Made by a program: the position numbers and the translations under genes | Assembly: GCA_021200565.1 (NCBI GenBank) | Contig: JAJQGJ010000019.1 | Coordinates: 163,788 to 227,787 of the forward strand | Origin: Oscillospiraceae bacterium | Lineage (GTDB): Bacteria; Bacillota; Clostridia; Oscillospirales; Ruminococcaceae | Direction of reading: 5' to 3' | DNA: 64,000 nucleotides | Shown here: positions 42,490 to 51,005 of the stretch, piece by piece | Layout of the letters: every line of letters begins with the position of its first letter | How positions within the stretch are numbered: the stretch's first letter is position 1 | Notes under the pieces: model-generated | Told to the model about the DNA's origin: nothing | What the model saw: the letters and a program-made list of their open reading frames with translations, nothing else | Database searches by the model: none

Positions 42490-44085
42490 CTATTTGATAA
42501 CGAGCTTCGTTTTTATACACATTAAGTCGGGTTTCACATCAATTTCTTCTGTCATGTCGAGTACCGGTTCGCCGTAGACATTGAAGTGAACTCTTCTTAT
42601 TCCACTTGAACGTGGACCGTCGACGCCCGGTCGGGCATGATATGTGTTGAAGATGTGCCCGTCTTTATCTTTGACATATGCGTTGTGCCCGGTTCCGAAT
42701 TCGCCAGGAACGCTTCGTGAAGTGAGCAGGGGATAGTTCATCTTTCGCCAGCTTTTCGGGTCGAGCGGATTCTTGCCCTTGTCTAAAATCAGCGCCGAAA
42801 CGACATAGGTCGAGTCGACAGCCGCACTCGAAAATGTGAGCCAGAGCTTGTCTCCCAGGTTCAGTGCAAACGGTCCTTCGTCGACAAACGTGTGGTTGTT
42901 CGCCCAGCCGTAGTCCGGCTTCGATATTATCACTGGCTCCGAGAGAAACCTTGTTGGCTCATCGGGGTCGAGCTCCGCAAAATAGAGCCATGCGCCCAAA
43001 TCCTTCGGCAGAAACTCCCTCTGCGACCATGCGACATAGTATTTGCCTTCCCATTCAAACTCGGTCATATCAAGCGTGATGGTTTTCCCGGCTTCCGCAA
43101 GGTCGCTTCCGTCCGCTTTCGTGACTCTTTTTGGACGAGACCAGTCATCCCGGTTCATCGGGTCGCCGCCCTCACGCAATTCCATCACGTGGCTTTCTTC
43201 CTTAAAGAACTCTCCCGGCGTGCAGGCATGGAAGATGTAAAGCCTTCCCTTGATTTCGTGAAACTCCGGCGCCCAGAGAAGCCCTCCGATGCTTTCGTAA
43301 GTCTCGGAATCGAGCAGTAAAACCTCCTCCGCCGTCACCAGTCCCTGAATCGTCTCCGCTTTCCTTATATAAAGAGTGTGGTTTCCGTCGGCATCGTTAG
43401 TCGCAATATAAAAATAGTACCCGCCCCAGAACGTGACGCACGGGTCGGCACGATTCACAGCCACCGGAAACTCAAAGTGCTCCTGATGAACCCTGCCCTC
43501 AATCTCATATTCGCCATTTCGGGAGAAGTCGACACCGCCTAAATCCCAGTCAACCCGTTTTAAGTCCACAGATCCGTCACTATAGACCGCCTTTGCCCGT
43601 ATTTCGTCAAGCTCTTCTTTGGAAGAAACCGCAATTTCTTCTGGAAACTCGATAGCGATATTTTCCAGCGTCGTGAGTGTGTTGACAAGCCTTTCGGCAA
43701 TTTCGTCCGGAATCTCGATTGTATCACTCATATCGAACTTCCGACTGTAGAGCTCGTCTTCAGAACCGAGCTCCTCATACCATAGAAAATCCCGTGTCCT
43801 CGCCAGAAGCGCCGTTCCGTCGCCACATCCGTCCGCTTCTGTTCTTACCGCCGAGATAAGATAGCTCCCGTCGTCCATCCTGACAGCCTTCGGCTCTCTC
43901 AGCGACTTCGCCGTTAAAGACCCATCCGGATTCTCTACAGCCTTAGCAAAGAACACTCCGCTGTTGTGGTTGAGCGCCTTGAACTCCTCGCCATTCCAAA
44001 TGGCAATATGCATACTGTAAGCCAGCTTCGCATCATAAATCGCCGTATCCATCGGCTCCCGTGTATATAATCGTATCGTCTTCAT
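42490..44085 (-). CDS. GH43-family glycosidase with inserted Ig-like segment, cytoplasmic
   Basis: 531 residues and no signal peptide. The five-bladed propeller of GH43 is seen in NRADPCVTFWGGYYFYIATND (conserved general base Asp), GGLLWAPEFHEI, VDEGPFALNLGDKLWLTFS (likely acid Glu) and TGHNAYVKDKDGH. About residues 150-205 form a small bacterial Ig-like insert (KAVYSDGSVDLKRVDW). Members cleave arabinose or xylose side chains; here it would process imported oligosaccharides released by the surface enzymes. TTGGAGG precedes ATG 44085. Confidence 0.82.
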   Translation of the reverse strand: MKTIRLYTREPMDTAIYDAKLAYSMHIAIWNGEEFKALNHNSGVFFAKAVENPDGSLTAKSLREPKAVRMDDGSYLISAVRTEADGCGDGTALLARTRDFLWYEELGSEDELYSRKFDMSDTIEIPDEIAERLVNTLTTLENIAIEFPEEIAVSSKEELDEIRAKAVYSDGSVDLKRVDWDLGGVDFSRNGEYEIEGRVHQEHFEFPVAVNRADPCVTFWGGYYFYIATNDADGNHTLYIRKAETIQGLVTAEEVLLLDSETYESIGGLLWAPEFHEIKGRLYIFHACTPGEFFKEESHVMELREGGDPMNRDDWSRPKRVTKADGSDLAEAGKTITLDMTEFEWEGKYYVAWSQREFLPKDLGAWLYFAELDPDEPTRFLSEPVIISKPDYGWANNHTFVDEGPFALNLGDKLWLTFSSAAVDSTYVVSALILDKGKNPLDPKSWRKMNYPLLTSRSVPGEFGTGHNAYVKDKDGHIFNTYHARPGVDGPRSSGIRRVHFNVYGEPVLDMTEEIDVKPDLMCIKTKLVIK

Positions 44086-44116
44086 ATCAAAACCTCCAAG
44101 CATTAATACTACCTTT

Positions 44117-44145
44117 AGAATACACTATTTCGGACGATTTTGCAA
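44117..44145 (-). promoter_or_regulatory. promoter of the GH43 gene
   Basis: On the minus strand, TTGCAA (44145-44140), 17 bp and TATTCT (44122-44117). Confidence 0.65.
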
Positions 44146-44204
44146 TGATTTATAGTCGGGGAATTGTTGATTTATTGTAAGGGACGCTCGCCAAGCCAAC
44201 ATTC

Positions 44205-44255
44205 TGTAGGAACTAGATATACAGTTATCTTCGCTAACTGCCCGCGGCATTCCGA
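44205..44255. repeat. decayed copy of the asd-dapA composite repeat
   Basis: CTGTAGGAACTAGATA, CAGTTATCTTCGCTAACTG and CCCGC...GTGGG parallel the first half of 25411-25500 with scattered changes. No gene lies in 44146-44300. Confidence 0.6.
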
Positions 44256-44300
44256 AGTGGGTTTGCCGATTTAAATCAATAAAAATTTTTCAAAAAGCCC

Positions 44301-44329
44301 TTGACAAACGGTTTGTAACCGTATATAAT
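44301..44329 (+). promoter_or_regulatory. promoter of the aromatic amino acid operon
   Basis: TTGACA (44301-44306), a 17-bp spacer and TATAAT (44324-44329): a full consensus promoter. A small GAACG-CGTTC hairpin follows near the start of the transcript. Confidence 0.92.
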
Positions 44330-44384
44330 CTATAAAGATGAACGTGGAAGCGTTCAAATGAAGTATTTTACGGAGAGTTGCACG

Positions 44385-44456
44385 ATGTCAAAACGAATTG
44401 CCGGTTTGTTCGGTGTTATCTGCTTTGCATATTATTATTACTTTACCATGCGTTAA
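44385..44456 (+). CDS. aromatic-rich leader peptide of the shikimate/Phe/Tyr operon
   Basis: A 23-codon gene with ribosome site GGAGAG (44372-44377) seven bases before ATG. The peptide contains FAYYYYFTMR at its end: four consecutive Tyr codons flanked by Phe. It stops at TAA 44454-44456, directly before an attenuator structure. This is the arrangement of trpL or pheL leader peptides: a ribosome stalled for lack of charged tRNA-Tyr (or Phe) lets the downstream genes be read. The function is inferred from layout, but the density of codons is striking. Confidence 0.85.
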   Translation: MSKRIAGLFGVICFAYYYYFTMR

Positions 44457-44534
44457 TCCCCCAAGGTAAAGTGATTTGTGTTGCAACAAAAAGTTTTGTT
44501 TATCAGCTGCACAGGTTACTTGTGCAGCTTTTTT
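44437..44534 (+). promoter_or_regulatory. transcription attenuator of the aromatic operon
   Basis: Three mutually exclusive helices can be drawn. 1:2 is ATTACTTTACC (44437-44447), overlapping the last Tyr codons, with GGTAAAGTGAT (44465-44475). 2:3 (antiterminator) is TTTGTGTTGC (44475-44484) with GCTGCACAGG (44506-44515), with one mismatch and G-U pairs. 3:4 (terminator) is AGCTGCACA (44505-44513) with TGTGCAGCT (44521-44529) followed by six T. Confidence 0.85.
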
Positions 44535-44592
44535 GTGAAAACTGCTAAAGTTACCGGCAGACTTCTTTCCGACAAAAGAAAGGACAATTATT

Positions 44593-45597
44593 ATGGTAGT
44601 AGCATTAAAGAAAAACGTCTCAGAAGAAAAGCGCAATCAGCTTATCGAATGGCTCGGCGGAATGGGAATCAAGGTTCATATTTCCGAGGGCGAGTTCACA
44701 ACCGTCTTGGGTCTTATCGGCGACACCACCAAGGTCGACAAAGACCTTATCGAGAGCCTTGACATTGTAGATTCCGTCACCAGAGTAACCGAGTCGTTCA
44801 AGTGCTGTAACCGCAAATTCCACCCTGAGGACACTGTTATAGATGTTAAGGGCGTGAAGATTGGCGGCGGCAATTTCTGCATGATAGCTGGTCCCTGCTC
44901 TGTAGAAAGCGAAGATCAGATTGTCAAAGTTGCGAAAGCTGTCAAGGCAGCAGGCGCAAATATGCTCCGTGGCGGCGCTTTCAAGCCGAGAACCTCTCCT
45001 TATGATTTCCAGGGTCTTCATGCCCAGGGCTTGGAGCTTTTGAAGATAGCCAGTGAAGAGACAGGTCTTCCGATTGTAACCGAAATCATGAGCATAAACG
45101 ATCTCCCGCTCTTCGAGGATGTAGATGTCCTGCAGGTTGGCGCAAGAAATATGCAGAATTTCGAAATGCTCAAGGAGCTCGGCAAGACCGACAAGCCTAT
45201 TCTTTTGAAGCGTGGTCTTGCAAATACTCTCAAGGAACTCCTCATGAGCGCTGAATACATCATGGCTTCCGGCAACGAGAAGGTCATGCTCTGCGAGAGA
45301 GGAATAAGAACCTACAGCGACTACACCAGAAACACTATGGACATCTCAGCAATTCCTATGCTCCATGAGCTCTCGCATCTTCCCGTAATCGCAGACCCGA
45401 GCCACGCAACAGGAATGGCAAGACTCGTGCCTCCGATGGCTATGGCTGCAACCGCTGCCGGGGCTGACGGACTCATCATCGAGGTTCATAACGACCCGAT
45501 GCACGCTCTCTGCGACGGTGCACAGTCATTGAGACCTGAGGAGTACGCAACATTATCCAAGAAAATCACTGCTGTCAGGGAGGCTGCACTCGGATGA
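44593..45597 (+). CDS. aroF: 3-deoxy-7-phosphoheptulonate (DAHP) synthase, type I beta with ferredoxin-like domain
   Basis: 334 residues: first step of the shikimate pathway (PEP plus erythrose 4-phosphate). Residues 1-70 are a ferredoxin-like regulatory domain (ISEGEFTTVLGLIGD) that in Thermotoga-type enzymes carries Tyr/Phe feedback. The barrel has IAGPCSVES, RGGAFKPRTSPY, LLKRGL, ICDPSH-like VIADPSHATG and EVHNDP. GAAAGGA precedes the ATG. It is the first structural gene behind the attenuator and overlaps tyrA by 4 bp. Confidence 0.96.
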   Translation: MVVALKKNVSEEKRNQLIEWLGGMGIKVHISEGEFTTVLGLIGDTTKVDKDLIESLDIVDSVTRVTESFKCCNRKFHPEDTVIDVKGVKIGGGNFCMIAGPCSVESEDQIVKVAKAVKAAGANMLRGGAFKPRTSPYDFQGLHAQGLELLKIASEETGLPIVTEIMSINDLPLFEDVDVLQVGARNMQNFEMLKELGKTDKPILLKRGLANTLKELLMSAEYIMASGNEKVMLCERGIRTYSDYTRNTMDISAIPMLHELSHLPVIADPSHATGMARLVPPMAMAATAAGADGLIIEVHNDPMHALCDGAQSLRPEEYATLSKKITAVREAALG

Positions 45598-46427
45598 TTG
45601 CCGGAATCGTGGGCTTGGGGCTCATAGGAGCCTCCTTCGCCAAGGCTTATAAAGAAGCGGGACACACAGTCTTAGGCTGGAACCGCAGTAAATCTGCACT
45701 TGACTACCTGAAGCTTACCGGGGATGTCGACGATGAACTGACTATGGAAAGGCTTCATGAATGCGACATAGTCATCATCTCCGTCTATCCCGATGCCTGT
45801 ATAGAGTATCTTGAGAAAGCTGCACCCTATTTCAGCTCAAAGCCGGTTGTGATAGACTGCTGCGGCACCAAGCGCAAGGTGACAGAGGTCGGCTTCAAGC
45901 TTGCTGATGAATATGGCTTCACCTTTGTCGGAGGGCATCCGATGGCGGGAACCCATAATTCCGGCTACAAATATGCTAAAGCCGATATGTATAAGGGCGC
46001 ACCGATGGTACTGGTTCCTAACGGCGAGCCGAGCATCAAGCTTTTAAGTCACACGAAGGAGCTTTTGGCACCGGCTGGCTTCGGAAGCATCTCCGTCACA
46101 ACAGCCGAAAAGCATGACGAGATGATTGCTTTCACATCCCAGCTTGCCCACGTAGTCTCGAACGCCTATATCAAGAGCCCGACAGCCCGTGAACACAAGG
46201 GCTTCTCAGCGGGAAGCTATAAGGACATGACCCGTGTCGCATGGCTCAACCCTGAAATGTGGGCGGAGCTCTTCTTGGAGAACGGCGACAACCTTATCAA
46301 GGAACTTGATATTCTGGTCGAAAATCTCGATCAGTACAGAACAGCAATCCGTGAAAATGATAAAGAAGAGCTTGTAAGGCTCTTGGACGACGGCAGAAAA
46401 ATAAAAGCGGAGGTTGACGGAAGATGA
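45594..46427 (+). CDS. tyrA: prephenate dehydrogenase
   Basis: 277 residues. NAD(P)-dependent oxidative decarboxylation of prephenate to 4-hydroxyphenylpyruvate, committing carbon to tyrosine. It has the Rossmann motif GLGLIGASFAKA at 7-18, DCCGTKRKV, GGHPMAGTHNSGY (conserved catalytic His and Ser region) and TAEKHDEMIAFTSQLAHV. No ACT domain is present, so feedback would rest on the attenuator and DAHP synthase. It overlaps aroF and aroB by 4 bp each (ATGA), indicating tight coupling. Confidence 0.95.
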   Translation: MIAGIVGLGLIGASFAKAYKEAGHTVLGWNRSKSALDYLKLTGDVDDELTMERLHECDIVIISVYPDACIEYLEKAAPYFSSKPVVIDCCGTKRKVTEVGFKLADEYGFTFVGGHPMAGTHNSGYKYAKADMYKGAPMVLVPNGEPSIKLLSHTKELLAPAGFGSISVTTAEKHDEMIAFTSQLAHVVSNAYIKSPTAREHKGFSAGSYKDMTRVAWLNPEMWAELFLENGDNLIKELDILVENLDQYRTAIRENDKEELVRLLDDGRKIKAEVDGR

Positions 46428-47464
46428 ATGTTGTTAGAGTCAGCGCATCCCGCAGTTACGATGTAACCGTTTCGGATGGTATTCTTGACAGATGCGGCGA
46501 ATTCTCAAGACCATTGGTCAAGGGAAAAACCGCCATCATAGTTTCCGATGATAATGTATATCCCATCTATGGTAAGCGTGTCACAAAAAGCCTCGAAAGC
46601 GAGGGCTTCACGGTCAGCGAATTCGTCGTTCCGCACGGTGAACGCTCAAAGAGCATGAGCTGCTATATAAATCTCCTCGAATTCCTCTTCGAAAGCGGCG
46701 TCACAAGAAGCGATCTTCTGGTCGCACTCGGTGGAGGGGTTGTTGGCGACCTCTGTGGCTTTGCGGCTGCAACCTATCAGAGAGGAATTCAGTTCGTCCA
46801 GATTCCGACTACTCTTCTTGCAATGGTTGACTCGTCGGTAGGTGGCAAGACTGCCGTAAACCTCGAGAGCGGGAAGAACCAGGTTGGCTCATTCTATCAG
46901 CCGTCAGCAGTCATCTGCGACCCGAAAACACTCTCGACGCTTCCTGATGAGGAATACCTCTGCGGCTGTGCCGAAGTTATAAAGTATGCTGTTCTTTTCA
47001 GCGAGGAGTTCTTCACTCAGCTTGAGAAAACTCCCGCCAAGGATCAGCTCGAAAACGTGATAACAACCTGCGTCACGATGAAGCGTGATATTGTCAAGGC
47101 TGACGAGTTCGACACCGGTGAAAGGATGCTTCTTAACCTCGGTCACACCGTCGGTCACGCAGTCGAGGGACTAAGCGGCTTCACAACTCTTCATGGTCAG
47201 GCTGTGGCAATAGGGCTTGCAACCATTTCACGCTCCGCCGTGAAGTATGGTTACTTGAGCGAGGCAAACTGCAACCGCATAATTGCACTTTTAGAGAAAT
47301 ATGGTCTTCCGACCGAAACCGAATATTCAGTAGACGACATGTATACACTGGCGATGTCCGACAAGAAAGCCTCGAGCGACACTATTACAATAGTAGTCCC
47401 CAGAAAAATCGGATATTGCGAGCTTATGAAGCTTCCGAAAACTGACCTTAAGGATTGGCTTTGA
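46424..47464 (+). CDS. aroB: 3-dehydroquinate synthase
   Basis: 346 residues. It cyclises DAHP to dehydroquinate using NAD and a metal. It has HGERSKSM, LGGGVVGDLCGFAAATYQRG, PTTLLAMVDSSVGGKTAVN, NLGHTVGHAVEG and the basic active-site lysines. The start overlaps the tyrA stop; one base separates its stop from the aroA start. Confidence 0.96.
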   Translation: MNVVRVSASRSYDVTVSDGILDRCGEFSRPLVKGKTAIIVSDDNVYPIYGKRVTKSLESEGFTVSEFVVPHGERSKSMSCYINLLEFLFESGVTRSDLLVALGGGVVGDLCGFAAATYQRGIQFVQIPTTLLAMVDSSVGGKTAVNLESGKNQVGSFYQPSAVICDPKTLSTLPDEEYLCGCAEVIKYAVLFSEEFFTQLEKTPAKDQLENVITTCVTMKRDIVKADEFDTGERMLLNLGHTVGHAVEGLSGFTTLHGQAVAIGLATISRSAVKYGYLSEANCNRIIALLEKYGLPTETEYSVDDMYTLAMSDKKASSDTITIVVPRKIGYCELMKLPKTDLKDWL

Positions 47465-47465
47465 T

Positions 47466-48713
47466 ATGACAAAAGAACTTATCTCGGGTGAGAGAACCGG
47501 CACGGTTTTAATTCCAGCTTCCAAATCCCAGGCGCACAGAGCGGTTATTCTGGCGGCGTTAGGCGATCACAATGTCGAAATCACCTGTAAAGGCATCTCC
47601 AATGACATCATAGCCACAGCTGCCTGCATGAATTCAGCCGGTGCGAATATCGAAATTCAGGATAATATCATACACGTTTCGCCGGTTACGAGTCAGCACT
47701 CGGGCATTTTTGAGTGCGGAGAAAGCGGCTCGACACTCAGGTTTCTCATACCAGTTTTCGGAGCCTTGGGAGTAGAGGGCGAATTTGTCCCTCATGGGAG
47801 ACTGATCGACCGACCACTGTACCCGATGGATGAGGTTCTCAAGAATCATGGCATGAGCATAACTAAAACTGAGACAACAATTCAGGTTTCCGGCAGGCTT
47901 ACTCCCGGCAAATTCGAAATTCCTGGAGATGTTTCGTCTCAATATATAACCGGACTCCTCATGGCGTTGCCGCTTTTGGATGGAGATTCAACGCTTCGTG
48001 TGACCGGAGCTCTTCAGTCAAAAGCCTACGTCACTATGACCGAGGAGCTTCTTAAGAAATCCGGAATCCAGTATTCACATCAGGACGATACATATTTTAT
48101 AAAAGGCTCGCAGAAGCCTGACATGGGAGACTACTTTACAATAGAAGGCGACTACTCCAATGCAGCGTTCTATCTCTGCATGGGTGCGCTATCCCGTGAT
48201 GGCGTAACGGTCACTGGCTTGAACCCCGATTCATCCCAGGGCGACAAGGCAGCAATTTCAGTTTTAAAAGAAATGGGCGCAGGTGTTGAGATTAATGGCA
48301 CAGCCGTAACCGTCAGAAAAGGCGAGCTACACGGTGTCACCATAGATGCCTCCCAGATTCCGGATTTAATCCCGACACTGAGCGTTGTTGCTTCCGTCTG
48401 CAAGGGCGAGACACATATCATCAACGCTGAACGCCTCAGAATCAAAGAATCGGATAGAATCGCCTCGACATGCGCTCTCATAAATAATCTCGGAGGCAAT
48501 GCCAAGGAGCTTTCAGACGGAATAATCATCACCGGCGTCAGAAGCCTCACCGGCGGGACGGTTGACAGCTGCAACGACCACAGAATCGCAATGAGCGCAG
48601 CGGTTGCGGCTTGCACATCAACTGGTAAAGTCACAGTACTTGACAGCATGTGCGTCAGAAAGTCATATCCCGATTTCTGGGAAGATTTTCAGACGCTTAC
48701 CATAAAATCATAG
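47466..48713 (+). CDS. aroA: 3-phosphoshikimate 1-carboxyvinyltransferase (EPSP synthase)
   Basis: 415 residues. It adds enolpyruvate from PEP to shikimate 3-phosphate. It has PASKSQAHRAVI (substrate-binding Lys-Ser), GESGSTLRFLIPV, FVPHGRLIDRP, QYITGLLMALP, EGDYSNAAFYL, RLRIKESDRI and DHRIAMS. It lies between aroB and aroC with a 16-bp gap to the latter. The motif GESGSTLRFL resembles the class II enzyme group, but assigning glyphosate tolerance would need testing. Confidence 0.96.
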   Translation: MTKELISGERTGTVLIPASKSQAHRAVILAALGDHNVEITCKGISNDIIATAACMNSAGANIEIQDNIIHVSPVTSQHSGIFECGESGSTLRFLIPVFGALGVEGEFVPHGRLIDRPLYPMDEVLKNHGMSITKTETTIQVSGRLTPGKFEIPGDVSSQYITGLLMALPLLDGDSTLRVTGALQSKAYVTMTEELLKKSGIQYSHQDDTYFIKGSQKPDMGDYFTIEGDYSNAAFYLCMGALSRDGVTVTGLNPDSSQGDKAAISVLKEMGAGVEINGTAVTVRKGELHGVTIDASQIPDLIPTLSVVASVCKGETHIINAERLRIKESDRIASTCALINNLGGNAKELSDGIIITGVRSLTGGTVDSCNDHRIAMSAAVAACTSTGKVTVLDSMCVRKSYPDFWEDFQTLTIKS

Positions 48714-48729
48714 AAAAGGACGGTGCAAG

Positions 48730-49797
48730 ATGGCAAGCAGCATCGGCAGCAATATTAAGCTCACCATATTCGGACAGTCCCACTCAGCGGCAATAGGAAT
48801 GACGCTTGAGGGGCTTCCAGCCGGAATTAGAATAGACTTCGACAAGCTTGAAGCCTTTACATCACGCCGTGCTCCCGGCAAAAATGCATATTCAACTGCA
48901 CGCAAAGAAGCTGACAAGCCGGAGTTCGTTTCCGGGCTTCGTGATGGCACAACCTGCGGCGCACCGCTGACGGCAATAATCCGGAACACCGACACCCGCT
49001 CAAACGACTATTCGGAGCTCAAGGTTCTTCCAAGACCCGGTCACGCAGACTATACGGCTTCCGTAAAGTATGGCGGTTTTCAGGATTACGCCGGAGGAGG
49101 TCACTTTTCAGGAAGACTGACAGCACCTCTATGTATTGCAGGAGGAATCGTTCTCCAGGTTCTTGAATCTCTCGGAATCACTGTTATCTCAAGAATCGCT
49201 TCCATCGGCGACGTTTCTGACGATGGAGAGCTGCTTGAATCCACTGCCAATAAGCCTTTCCCGACAGTGAGCGACGAAAAAGCTCAGAAAATGCAGGAGT
49301 GCATAGCATCCGCCAAAAGCGAGGGTGACTCAGTCGGCGGAATAGTCGAGTGTAAAGTGCTTGGGCTTCCCATTGGCTTAGGCGACCCGATGTTTGACGG
49401 AATGGAAAACAGGATCGCAAACATCGTCTTCGGAATTCCTGCAGTCAAGGGAATTGAGTTCGGAATCGGATTTGAGGCTTCAAAATTAAGAGGCAGTCAG
49501 AACAACGACCCGTTTGAAGTGGTAGACGGCAAAGTCGTGACGACTACCAATAACTGCGGAGGAATCTTAGGCGGCATCACAACCGGAATGCCACTTGTAT
49601 TCAGGGCTGCATTCAAGCCGACGCCGTCAATTTCCCAGAAGCAGCACAGTGTAAGGCTCGATTCACTCACTGAGGGCGAGCTTGTTGTCAAAGGGCGGCA
49701 TGACCCGTGCATAGTTCCGAGAGCTGTGCCGTGTGTTGAAGCTGCCGCTGCAATCGCTGTTTACGACGCATATCTCGAATATAAGAAATATATCTGA
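48730..49797 (+). CDS. aroC: chorismate synthase
   Basis: 355 residues. FMN-dependent elimination of phosphate from EPSP to chorismate, the pathway branch point. It has GQSHSAAIGMTLEGLPAG, RRAPGKNAYSTARKE, RPGHADYTASVKYG, GGHFSGRLTAPLCIAGG and GRHDPCIVPRAVP, all conserved. It ends 25 bp before the start of the pheA gene, at a normal length. Confidence 0.97.
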   Translation: MASSIGSNIKLTIFGQSHSAAIGMTLEGLPAGIRIDFDKLEAFTSRRAPGKNAYSTARKEADKPEFVSGLRDGTTCGAPLTAIIRNTDTRSNDYSELKVLPRPGHADYTASVKYGGFQDYAGGGHFSGRLTAPLCIAGGIVLQVLESLGITVISRIASIGDVSDDGELLESTANKPFPTVSDEKAQKMQECIASAKSEGDSVGGIVECKVLGLPIGLGDPMFDGMENRIANIVFGIPAVKGIEFGIGFEASKLRGSQNNDPFEVVDGKVVTTTNNCGGILGGITTGMPLVFRAAFKPTPSISQKQHSVRLDSLTEGELVVKGRHDPCIVPRAVPCVEAAAAIAVYDAYLEYKKYI

Positions 49798-49822
49798 ATT
49801 GATTTTGAAAGGACATGACACA

Positions 49823-51004
49823 ATGGCTACAGATAATGAGAAGATTACCCAATGTGCTGCCGACGGCAGAAAGGTTTATCGTGACAGGATAGACGTTATC
49901 GACAATGAAATAGTCAGACTTTTCGGCGAGAGAATGGACACCGCCGCCGGGCTTGCATCCTTCAAAAAAGAGCACAGTCTGCCGGTTTTAGATATGCGCC
50001 GTGAACGTGAGAAGATCCAGGACGTAGTCGACAAGACACCCGACGAGCTCAAGGAGTATACCGAGCTTCTCTATTCGTTTATACTTGAGCTGAGCCGAGG
50101 ATACCAGAACCGGCTTGTCGGGAACGGCAGCGAGCTGAGCGCAAAGATTTCCTCGGCAATAGAGAACACCCCGAAGCTCTTCCCGGAGCGTGCAGTAGTT
50201 GCATGCCAGGGAGTTGAGGGCGCATATTCCTCGATAGCAGCCGGAAAGCTCTTCAAGTTGCCTAATGTCATGTACTTCTCGAACTTTGACGCAGTCTTCA
50301 CTGCAATCGAAAAGGGCTTCTGCCAGTATGGCGTTATTCCTCTTGAGAACAGCACCGCCGGCTCGGTAAATTCCGTCTATGACCTCATGACCAAGCACAG
50401 CTTCAGTATTGTCCGCAGCATCCGCCTGAAGGCTGACCATAATCTTCTTGCAAAGCGTGGCACCAAGCTTGAGGATATAACTGAAATCTATTCTCACCAG
50501 CAGGCTATCACCCAGTGCGCCAGCTTTCTTTCAACCCTTAAGGGCGTCAAGGTCATCCCGTGCGAGAACACAGCTGTCGCCGCAAAGATGGTTGCCGAGT
50601 CCGATCGTTCAGATATTGCAACCCTCTCGTCGAGCGAGTGCCAGAAGCTCTATGGTCTTGAGTGCCTGAAGCCCGCCGTTCAGGACAACGACAACAACTA
50701 CACCCGCTTCATCTGCATTTCAAAGGATCTCGAGATCTATCCCGGCGCCGACAGAACCAGCCTTATGTGCGTTCTTGAAGACAAGCCAGGTTCTCTCTAC
50801 AAGCTTCTGTCCCGTCTCTATGCGTTCGGAATCAATCTCAGCAAGCTTGAGAGCCGTCCGCTTCCCGACAAGGATTTCGAGTTCATGTTCTACTTCGACC
50901 TCGACACCTCCGTTTATTCACCCCAGTTCCTGCAGCTGATGAGCGAGCTCGGCGACATCTGCAGCGAATATAACTATTTGGGCAGCTATAGAGAGGTAAT
51001 GTGA
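49823..51004 (+). CDS. pheA: bifunctional chorismate mutase / prephenate dehydratase
   Basis: 393 residues. Residues 10-95 are an AroQ-type chorismate mutase (RDRIDVIDNEIVRLFGERM, with KKEHSLPVLDMRRERE). Residues 115-300 are prephenate dehydratase (GVEGAYSSIAAGKLF, VIPLENSTAGSV, HQQAITQC, NNYTRFICIS with the Thr-Arg-Phe motif). The C-terminus is an ACT domain (LMCVLEDKPGSLYKLL, LESRPL) for Phe feedback. The start is ATG 49823 behind AAAGGA; earlier in-frame codons lie inside aroC. It supplies prephenate for both TyrA and itself. Confidence 0.95.
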   Translation: MATDNEKITQCAADGRKVYRDRIDVIDNEIVRLFGERMDTAAGLASFKKEHSLPVLDMRREREKIQDVVDKTPDELKEYTELLYSFILELSRGYQNRLVGNGSELSAKISSAIENTPKLFPERAVVACQGVEGAYSSIAAGKLFKLPNVMYFSNFDAVFTAIEKGFCQYGVIPLENSTAGSVNSVYDLMTKHSFSIVRSIRLKADHNLLAKRGTKLEDITEIYSHQQAITQCASFLSTLKGVKVIPCENTAVAAKMVAESDRSDIATLSSSECQKLYGLECLKPAVQDNDNNYTRFICISKDLEIYPGADRTSLMCVLEDKPGSLYKLLSRLYAFGINLSKLESRPLPDKDFEFMFYFDLDTSVYSPQFLQLMSELGDICSEYNYLGSYREVM

Positions 51005-51005
51005 G

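Noticed and set aside
21132..44085. Cellulosome or classical polysaccharide utilisation locus
   Set aside because: No dockerin, cohesin, SusC/D or sugar transporter genes; the enzymes are scattered single lipoproteins.
44330..44592. T-box riboswitch ahead of aroF
   Set aside because: No stem I specifier structure or T-box motif; the leader peptide and three helices explain the region better.
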